From positions 1-64,000 of the forward strand of contig NZ_JAIUKZ010000015.1 of the NCBI RefSeq assembly GCF_020165985.1: a stretch of DNA of 64,000 nucleotides, read 5' to 3'. The notes beneath the pieces were generated by a model. That model did no database searches. It was given only the letters and a program-made list of their open reading frames with translations, and had not been told where the DNA came from. Below are positions 58,261 to 64,000 of the stretch, piece after piece (positions within the stretch are counted from its first letter, which is position 1; every line of letters starts with the position of its first letter). The position numbers and the translations under genes are program-made. The stretch comes from Bacillus sp. RAR_GA_16 (lineage in GTDB: Bacteria; Bacillota; Bacilli; Bacillales; Guptibacillaceae).

Positions 58261-59835
58261 ATGAGTAACCATAAAGAACTACAAGAAGAAATAAAAAAGA
58301 GACGGACCTTTGCGATCATCTCTCACCCCGATGCTGGTAAAACGACATTAACTGAAAAACTGTTGTTCCTTGGTGGACAGATTCGTTCTACAGGAACCGT
58401 TAAATCTCGTAAATCCTCCAAGTATGCCACATCTGACTGGATGGAAATCGAGAAACAGCGTGGTATTTCTGTTACGTCCAGTGTGATGAACTTTAATTAC
58501 AAAGGTCATACCATTAACATTCTAGATACACCTGGACACGAAGATTTCAGTGAAGACACGTACCGTACACTCCTTGCTGTCGACAGTGTCGTCATGATTA
58601 TCGACGCTGCCAAAGGGGTCGAGTCACAAACGAAGAAGCTTTTTAAAGTTGTAAGTGAGCACGGCATTCCCATTTTCACCTTCATTAATAAAATGGATCG
58701 TCAGGGCCGCGAACCGCTGGAGCTTCTTGAAGAAATTGAAGATGTTCTTGGCATTGAGTCCTATCCAATGAACTGGCCAATTGGTATCGGTCAATCATTC
58801 CAGGGCGTTTACGATCGTCATCAAAAAGCTGTTGAATTCTATGATACTGAAGGCGACAACAAACAAGCGATGCAAATTTCTGACCTTGATGATCCTGTTT
58901 TGAAAGAAAAAGCTGGAGAAGACCTAGTGAATCAGTTGCAAGAAGATGTCATGCTGCTTGACGAAGCTGGCGCAGCTTATAGTGCAGAAGCACTGCAAGC
59001 TGGTAAACAAACACCTGTCTTCTTTGGAAGTGCGATTTCAAGCTTTGGTGTACCGACATTCCTAAACCACTTTCTTGATTTAGCGCCATCCCCAGCTCCT
59101 CGTCAGAGCTCAGAAGGCGAAGTAAAACCAGATGAAGAAACATTCTCAGGCTTTATCTTTAAGATTCAAGCAAACATGAACCCCTCTCACCGCGACCGCG
59201 TGGCATTCTTGCGTATTGTATCAGGAACATTTGAAAAAGGAATGGAAGCCTGGCTTGAGCGAACGGGCAAAAGCTTAAAGCTATCTCAAGGTCAACTTTT
59301 CTTTGCTTCCTCACGAGGAAATGTGGAAAAAGCATACCCAGGTGATATTGTTGGTCTTTATGATTCAGGTACGTATCAAATCGGCGACACCCTTGTTGGT
59401 TCAAAAAACGTTTATACCTTTGGCGAATTACCGACATTCCCACCAGAACATTTCGCGAAAGTACGCGCACAAAAAGCAATGAAGCAAAAGCATTTTTACA
59501 AAGGCGTACAGCAACTTTCCGAAGAAGGTGCGATCCAAGTTTATCGTACGGCACACTGGGATGAAATTGTCATTGGGGTAGTCGGTCGTCTGCAATTTGA
59601 GATTTTTGAATATCGCATGAAAGGTGAATACAATGTTGATATTCAATTTGATACGATGCCTCACCAGCACGCCCGCTGGATTATGACCGATAACCCAGAA
59701 GAAAAAGTAGACAGCGTACGTAATATGCTTGTTTATGATCAGCTTAAGCGTCCTGTCCTTCTTTTCCAAAATGACTTTGCGCTTCGATGGTTCCAGGATA
59801 AGAACCCGGATATTCCATTACGTGAGTCCATGTAA
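58261..59835 (+). CDS. prfC: peptide chain release factor 3
   Basis: A 524-residue RF3, a GTPase that recycles RF1/RF2 from the ribosome. Motifs are SHPDAGKTTLTEK (P-loop) near residue 25, DTPGHEDFSEDTYR near 88, NKMDR near 145, and the effector region QRGISVTSSVM. Length and order match the family. The frame opens at a GTG at 58234, but the ATG at 58261 gives the usual N-terminus (SNHKELQEEIKKRRTFAI). Monocistronic, with a terminator after it. Confidence 0.93.
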   Translation: MSNHKELQEEIKKRRTFAIISHPDAGKTTLTEKLLFLGGQIRSTGTVKSRKSSKYATSDWMEIEKQRGISVTSSVMNFNYKGHTINILDTPGHEDFSEDTYRTLLAVDSVVMIIDAAKGVESQTKKLFKVVSEHGIPIFTFINKMDRQGREPLELLEEIEDVLGIESYPMNWPIGIGQSFQGVYDRHQKAVEFYDTEGDNKQAMQISDLDDPVLKEKAGEDLVNQLQEDVMLLDEAGAAYSAEALQAGKQTPVFFGSAISSFGVPTFLNHFLDLAPSPAPRQSSEGEVKPDEETFSGFIFKIQANMNPSHRDRVAFLRIVSGTFEKGMEAWLERTGKSLKLSQGQLFFASSRGNVEKAYPGDIVGLYDSGTYQIGDTLVGSKNVYTFGELPTFPPEHFAKVRAQKAMKQKHFYKGVQQLSEEGAIQVYRTAHWDEIVIGVVGRLQFEIFEYRMKGEYNVDIQFDTMPHQHARWIMTDNPEEKVDSVRNMLVYDQLKRPVLLFQNDFALRWFQDKNPDIPLRESM

Positions 59836-59844
59836 TTCCATAGA

Positions 59845-59874
59845 AAAAGGAACGTGCCGTTGCACGTTCCTTTT
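59845..59874. terminator. bidirectional terminator
   Basis: AAAAGGAACGTGC pairs with GCACGTTCCTTTT, between the convergent prfC and HxlR-type genes. Confidence 0.9.
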
Positions 59875-60202
59875 AGTTTGCAATGATTTCTTTCGAACGA
59901 GAGCGGTGACTTCTGCCCCAGTTTTCCATTTCATGAAGCAATGGTTCAAGCGCATAGCCATACACCGTTAAGGAATACTCCACTTTCGGCGGCACATCAT
60001 CTGATTCTACTCGATTAATAAGCCCATCTTGCTCAAGTTCTTTCAAATGTTTGATTAACGTTTGATGAGGAATGCGCGGAATCGCCTTTTTAATCTCGCT
60101 AAATCGAAGAGGCGTCTCCACTAATTCGAGCAACAAAACCGCTTTCCACTTCCCACAGACAACATCAAGCGTCGTTTTCATATCCTCTACGGACTTGTTC
60201 AA
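59873..60202 (-). CDS. HxlR-family transcriptional regulator
   Basis: A 109-residue DUF24/HxlR winged-helix regulator. Motifs are VVCGKWKAVLLLELVETPLRFSEIKKAIPRIPHQTLIKHLKELEQDGL and the wing region VEYSLTVYGYALEPLLHEMENWG. The N-terminal redox Cys of YodB-type members is not at the usual place; a Cys sits directly before GKW. The start is a TTG with GGTGG upstream. It is divergent from the RsbR-type gene, and an inverted repeat lies just upstream. Confidence 0.85.
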   Translation of the reverse strand: MNKSVEDMKTTLDVVCGKWKAVLLLELVETPLRFSEIKKAIPRIPHQTLIKHLKELEQDGLINRVESDDVPPKVEYSLTVYGYALEPLLHEMENWGRSHRSRSKEIIAN

Positions 60203-60221
60203 ATTCCACCTGCACCTCCAG

Positions 60222-60237
60222 GTATATAGTAATATAC
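60222..60237. promoter_or_regulatory. inverted repeat upstream of the HxlR-type gene
   Basis: GTATAT and ATATAC flank AGTA, 20 bases before the regulator start. It resembles the TATAGTA-type operators of DUF24 regulators and may serve autoregulation. Confidence 0.4.
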
Positions 60238-60326
60238 TTCTTCACAAAACCGTGCATTGTAGTAAGATAAGCATATAATACTTTTATTTTATCATAAGTA
60301 GACAATAAAGTTAGAGGGGAGTTTCT

Positions 60327-61151
60327 ATGTCCGAAAACATTTCACACACTGTCCACCTTTTAGGACAATCCATCTTACAAAACATCGATCACATCACAGC
60401 AAACGCGCGACATCAAATTGAAATTTCCGTCAAAGAACAAAATCTCCCAGCTATTGTGCCTGCTCATTTTATCGAAACATTTATTGAAGCACTAGGTGAA
60501 TCGGTTGAAGCTGGTGAAATTTCTTACCCAACTGAGGACCTTCCGAACATGAAAGAAAATGATGTGATTCCTGGTTACTTAGATACAATGTTACTAAGCG
60601 TTTCAGTCGTTAAGCATTCACTGCTCAACTACTTGGAAGAGAACCATCACTCTCTCTCGTTAACTGTTTCGGACGTTCTAACCGTCTCAAAATTAATCGA
60701 TCCGTTAATTGATCATTACATTCATTTTTATACAGAGAGCTATTTGAAGCAAAAAACACGTAGCCTTCAATCTGAATATTACCAGGATGACGCTTTATCC
60801 GTACCCATTATTAAGCTTTCATCACGTGTCGCGATTTGCCCGATTATCGGAGAAATTGATGAGAAACGTGCCAACCTCATACTTGAACGTACGTTAATGG
60901 AGTCAAGCGCCAAGAAGATTCGTTCCCTTATTCTTGACCTATCGGGTGTGGCTACACTTGATACGATGATGACCCAGCACCTCTTTAAGATTGTAGATTC
61001 CCTTGAAGTCATGGGTGTAGACATCATTGTTACAGGTGTTAGTTCTGAAGTTGCTATCGGCGTTGTTTCCTTAGGTCTCGATTTGCAATCCCTTACAATT
61101 AAACAGAATTTAGAAGGGGCATTGAAGTCTCTCGGCATGATTGAAGGATAA
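60327..61151 (+). CDS. RsbR-type stressosome paralogue (STAS domain)
   Basis: A 274-residue protein with an N-terminal globin-like domain of about 150 residues and a C-terminal STAS domain (PIIKLSSRVAICPIIGEIDEKRANLI, then LDLSGVATLDTMMTQHLFKIVDSLEVMG). RsbR paralogues build the cytoplasmic stressosome, which controls the general stress factor sigma-B. The STAS helix Thr near TLDTMM is the expected phosphorylation site. The stressosome partners rsbS and rsbT are not adjacent, so it is an orphan paralogue. AGAGGGGA lies before the ATG; a terminator follows. Confidence 0.88.
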   Translation: MSENISHTVHLLGQSILQNIDHITANARHQIEISVKEQNLPAIVPAHFIETFIEALGESVEAGEISYPTEDLPNMKENDVIPGYLDTMLLSVSVVKHSLLNYLEENHHSLSLTVSDVLTVSKLIDPLIDHYIHFYTESYLKQKTRSLQSEYYQDDALSVPIIKLSSRVAICPIIGEIDEKRANLILERTLMESSAKKIRSLILDLSGVATLDTMMTQHLFKIVDSLEVMGVDIIVTGVSSEVAIGVVSLGLDLQSLTIKQNLEGALKSLGMIEG

Positions 61152-61154
61152 CTA

Positions 61155-61182
61155 AAACCACACGCTGTTGTGGTTTTTTTCT
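61155..61182 (+). terminator. terminator after the RsbR-type gene
   Basis: AAAACCACA pairs with TGTGGTTTT followed by TTTT. Confidence 0.85.
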
Positions 61183-61184
61183 TA

Positions 61185-62294
61185 CTAACAAACAGAAGGG
61201 ATTTCAACTGGATATTGTGCTAATTTTTTTAGAAAATGAATGAAACGTTCCTCGATTTGTGCTTTTGTGCCATATCGGATGACCTGTTCGCGACTTAATG
61301 TTGTTGCGCTTAACAACTCGGCATGCTCATGCGTCATCGTAAGAAGCTTTAAGTACACTTCAATATGTAAATTCATTTGCTTCTCCCTTGAATGAGCAGT
61401 ATATGCTTTTACGAATCCTTTCGCATTTGCTCTTAATTGCGGAATCGAATGATGATAATTTCCTTTCTGATATCTAATCGTATTGTAAAACATAGGAAAA
61501 AGAAAGGAATAATTAAAGACGTGATTGGCAGCTAACGAAACTCCGGGAGAAAGAAGCGGGTAAGGATCGATCATCTTAAAGCCTCTTTTTGAAAAGATCA
61601 GGTTCTCTGGAGAAGTATCTTGATTCGTAAACGTTATTCTTTCACCATCCAGAGAACGAGCAGAGATGAGCTCTCTCCCAACTGCTTCCACCCTGTTTTT
61701 ATCAAATTCATAGTCGCTCGCAAGTAAACGACTTAACTCCTCACCATACTCTTTCGTCTCTTCATATAAGAACTCTTTTTGATTCATGTCTAGATCACCT
61801 TTTAACTGACCGTTATCATCACACTTTAAGTATCCAATTCCCTTAAAAGGAGATTCCATTGTTTCTAAAGCAAGAAAAAAGTCTCCCATGTCAACACCAT
61901 ATGACAGTGATTCGTTTGTAGAGAGATCACCAATTTCACTAGATTTCCCTAAATAAGATTCTAATGTATAAGTTAATTCTTCTTGAACGAAAAATGTGAA
62001 AAATTCAGGGCACACCCCTTCTTTCGCCCTATTTGCATGAGTATAAAACGCCTTTGTTGCAGCATACTCTGCCGTTAACTCGTTTTGATGAAAACGAATT
62101 TCTTTTTCATAGGCGATACTCTTTGGTATACGAAGAACAAGCTTCTCCTCCTCTAGCAAAAAGGCAAAATGCCAGGCACCTTCTCCTAAAAAGAGAATTT
62201 CTGATTGATTCGTTTTAGGCTGTAACCCCTCATTTGTTAAAGCTTGATTGATCAAGTCAAGCTCTGACACAGCTTGCGTTGTAAGGAATTTCAT
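61185..62294 (-). CDS. kinase-fold (aminoglycoside phosphotransferase-like) protein
   Basis: A 369-residue protein with the protein-kinase-like fold of the APH/choline kinase group. The N-terminal lobe has LFLGEGAWHFAFLLEEEKLVLRIP (glycine-rich strand and lysine), and the C-terminal lobe the catalytic FTNQDTSPENLIF near residue 230 and the metal-binding KMIDPYPLL near 245. Substrate unknown: it could phosphorylate an antibiotic, sugar or lipid. AAGGAG lies 9 bases before the ATG. It is monocistronic between terminators. Confidence 0.72.
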   Translation of the reverse strand: MKFLTTQAVSELDLINQALTNEGLQPKTNQSEILFLGEGAWHFAFLLEEEKLVLRIPKSIAYEKEIRFHQNELTAEYAATKAFYTHANRAKEGVCPEFFTFFVQEELTYTLESYLGKSSEIGDLSTNESLSYGVDMGDFFLALETMESPFKGIGYLKCDDNGQLKGDLDMNQKEFLYEETKEYGEELSRLLASDYEFDKNRVEAVGRELISARSLDGERITFTNQDTSPENLIFSKRGFKMIDPYPLLSPGVSLAANHVFNYSFLFPMFYNTIRYQKGNYHHSIPQLRANAKGFVKAYTAHSREKQMNLHIEVYLKLLTMTHEHAELLSATTLSREQVIRYGTKAQIEERFIHFLKKLAQYPVEIPSVC

Positions 62295-62404
62295 TTTAGC
62301 AGGCTCCTTTTATTCACCTTTTATACTCTCACCTTTGATCATAACATGATGTTTTTACCTTCATTGAATATTTTGGAAGAAACTCGATATTTTTCTTAAT
62401 TTTT

Positions 62405-62433
62405 AAAAAGCAACTCCCCGAATGAGGAGTTGC
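62405..62433 (-). terminator. terminator after the GH16 gene
   Basis: GCAACTCC pairs with GGAGTTGC, followed on the minus strand by TTTTTAAAA. It lies 10 bases after the stop at 62444. Confidence 0.85.
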
Positions 62434-62443
62434 CAGTCCATAC

Positions 62444-64000
62444 CTATTCAAATTGTTGTTTTACTGAATTTGAAACAACACCTTTTCCTCCGTAAAGATA
62501 AACGGATTCAACATTTCCTTTGAAGTGAGCAATTACTTCTTCTTTCACCTTATCTTTGTCTGTAAGCAAAACTGGCATGTGTTGATCAAATGCAAAGCGT
62601 GAACCACTCAAAGCATCTGCAAAGCTAAACGCATTCGTTAGAGCGATGCCATCTGTTTCAGGATAAAGGTTCTTTGCAATTTCGAGCGAAGTCATATACC
62701 GGTTCTTACCAGAAATACGCTCAATCGTTTCAATGCCTAGCTTGCTTAATTCATCTTCAATAGCAGCAGGAACAACTCCTGTACCTCCAATAATCGTTAC
62801 TTTCTTTATCGAGTCTTTCTTCTTCACATATTGAGCGACATCTTCTTGAAGACGATTCCCCTTCGTATTTAAAAGGATTGGAATTTCTTTTTCCGTCGCA
62901 TACGGGACGATACTTAGCGCATCTGCAAAGTCCATTCCGTATGTTAAAATCACTTCGTCCGGATTCTTATCCACTTTGTTAGCAATTTTCAACGCGGTTT
63001 GAAAACGAGTCTTTCCACCGAGACGTTGAACAGGGAATTTTTTAGCAAAAGTCTTTTCCACTTTCTTTGAAACAGCCGCTTTCCCTCCAAGTATGATCAC
63101 ATTTCCATTTTCCTTCAACACGCGTTTCGCTTCTTTAAGCTGTTGGTTGATAACGGTTTCGTCATCATTTATGAGGAGGACATTCCCATTTAACGTATGA
63201 TTTAGGACCCCGCCTGCTAAAGCATCAGGAAAGTCTACTCCAGAAGCAAGAATAACCGTGTCTAACGAATGAGATGGAAGCTGTTTAGAAAATGCTTTCG
63301 ACGTTTTGTAGCGATCATCTCCAGAAATTCTAGTAAACTCAACCTCTGTACTAGCGTCTTCCTCTACTTCTACTAATCGAACATTGTCAATAAAGACATC
63401 ATACGGTACAGCCAGTTCAGGATCATCTTCTCCTCTTCCTAATCCGAACATTAAGCTGTAATCCCCATCAGATCCTACGTTGATATACGTTTCATAGGTT
63501 TCCATTGTGCTTCCAACATCGAATTCCTTAATGCCAGATTCCGATCCTACAAGCTCAACATTTACATCACGATCACGTTCACTTTTCATGTCAAATTGAA
63601 CTTTATAGATTCCGCTTGGAACAGTGACATTTTGCATCAATTGAATGTGCCACCAATCCCAGCCTACCTGCTTAATTTCTGCTTTCAACTCTTCATTTAC
63701 AACCGAAAAGTTAGCTAATCCTGCCCACGTTTCATAGTTACCTAGATTAAACACATTCCATACGATCGGATTTTTCTCATCGCCAAATTCTGTTGTCTCT
63801 TCAAACGTTCCATCATCGATGAGGTTATCGCCAATTTCTTTCCAATTTTTCGACTCATCTACAGGATCTTCACCATCTCCTGGATCTTCCCCGTCTCCTG
63901 GATCGGTAGGTTCACCTGGTTCAGGATAATCGGCAGCCATATCTTCATACACCCGGACATAATCGACTTCCATCTGACCTGGAAATTCTGTCGTTTCATC
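62444..64000 (-). CDS. cell-wall-bound GH16 glucanase, 3' part only
   Basis: The reading frame is open to the right edge, so the gene begins beyond the window. The first visible residues, FPGQMEVDYVRVYED, are the C-terminal end of a GH16 laminarinase/beta-glucanase domain. A Pro/Gly/Asp-rich linker (EPTDPGDGEDPGDGEDP) follows, then a CenC-type carbohydrate-binding module (about residues 50-210 of the visible part), then three CWB2 cell-wall-binding repeats with LILASGVDFPDALAGG, ILTYGMDFADALS and IALTNAFSFADALSGS. The enzyme probably degrades beta-1,3-glucan while tethered to the cell wall. Confidence 0.85.
   Translation of the reverse strand, partial: DETTEFPGQMEVDYVRVYEDMAADYPEPGEPTDPGDGEDPGDGEDPVDESKNWKEIGDNLIDDGTFEETTEFGDEKNPIVWNVFNLGNYETWAGLANFSVVNEELKAEIKQVGWDWWHIQLMQNVTVPSGIYKVQFDMKSERDRDVNVELVGSESGIKEFDVGSTMETYETYINVGSDGDYSLMFGLGRGEDDPELAVPYDVFIDNVRLVEVEEDASTEVEFTRISGDDRYKTSKAFSKQLPSHSLDTVILASGVDFPDALAGGVLNHTLNGNVLLINDDETVINQQLKEAKRVLKENGNVIILGGKAAVSKKVEKTFAKKFPVQRLGGKTRFQTALKIANKVDKNPDEVILTYGMDFADALSIVPYATEKEIPILLNTKGNRLQEDVAQYVKKKDSIKKVTIIGGTGVVPAAIEDELSKLGIETIERISGKNRYMTSLEIAKNLYPETDGIALTNAFSFADALSGSRFAFDQHMPVLLTDKDKVKEEVIAHFKGNVESVYLYGGKGVVSNSVKQQFE

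Noticed and set aside
60779-61207. 142-residue minus-strand frame antisense to the RsbR-type gene
   Set aside because: No RBS, low-complexity Ser/Arg composition, and it runs through the RsbR terminator.

Overview
The window looks like a chromosomal segment of a low-to-moderate GC, spore-former-type Bacillaceae bacterium, possibly a marine or halotolerant relative of Alkalihalobacillus/Pseudalkalibacillus (inference from gene content only). The evidence is the set of close Bacillus-family homologues (ycsI/ycsG/pxpABC, guaD, a zinc-free S14 under a Zur box, fbpA, sacB/sacC, an RsbR paralogue, a PbpC-type PBP), strong AGGAGG-type ribosome binding sites, several GTG/TTG starts, and many intrinsic terminators. 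I see no rRNA, tRNA, insertion sequence, prophage or CRISPR array.

Layout. 1-2.9 kb: small lipoproteins, membrane proteins and an acetyltransferase. 2.9-9.3 kb: one minus-strand operon of an NRAMP-like transporter, pxpB, pxpA, pxpC, accB, accC and a DUF1445 protein. It looks like a 5-oxoproline/lactam-opening system carrying its own biotin carboxylase and carrier. 9.4-13.9 kb: a sodium/solute symporter with a translationally coupled two-component system whose NtrC-type regulator has lost the GAFTGA loop. 14-22 kb: galactoside use (alpha-galactosidase, galK, galT, divergent AraC regulator, a second symporter) with candidate CcpA sites. 22-29 kb: housekeeping and accessory enzymes, a short fbpA-like gene and a lipoprotein PBP. 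29.5-36.5 kb: an unrecognised 663-residue protein with a papain-like C/H/N pattern, then a levan cluster (two tandem levansucrases and an anchored levanase). 36.5-50 kb: mixed metabolism, a Zur-controlled rpsN, a frameshifted CNNM-type transporter gene, a beta-propeller protein, guaD, a secreted cyanophycinase and stress genes. 50-55 kb: isoaspartyl dipeptidase and a YfcC transporter with a divergent sigma-54 activator, a -24/-12 promoter and an 11+11 bp inverted repeat. 55-64 kb: LLM oxidoreductase/MFS operon behind duplicated operator-like elements, prfC, an HxlR regulator, an RsbR paralogue, a kinase-fold protein and the 3' end of a cell-wall-anchored GH16 glucanase that runs off the right edge.

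How it fits together. Several loci form scavenging modules: oxoproline (pxp/acc), galactosides (aga/gal), sucrose and levan (sacB/sacC), and possibly cyanophycin, where the secreted cyanophycinase would release beta-Asp-Arg and the sigma-54-controlled transporter and IadA would take up and split it. The most unusual non-coding structures are two intergenic arrays of five degenerate units with an exact 20-bp period (26364-26463 and 31621-31720) that share a sequence skeleton but differ in their GC core. Two genes (38.4 kb and 53.3 kb) each carry a single-base frameshift ending in TGA and should be checked against reads.
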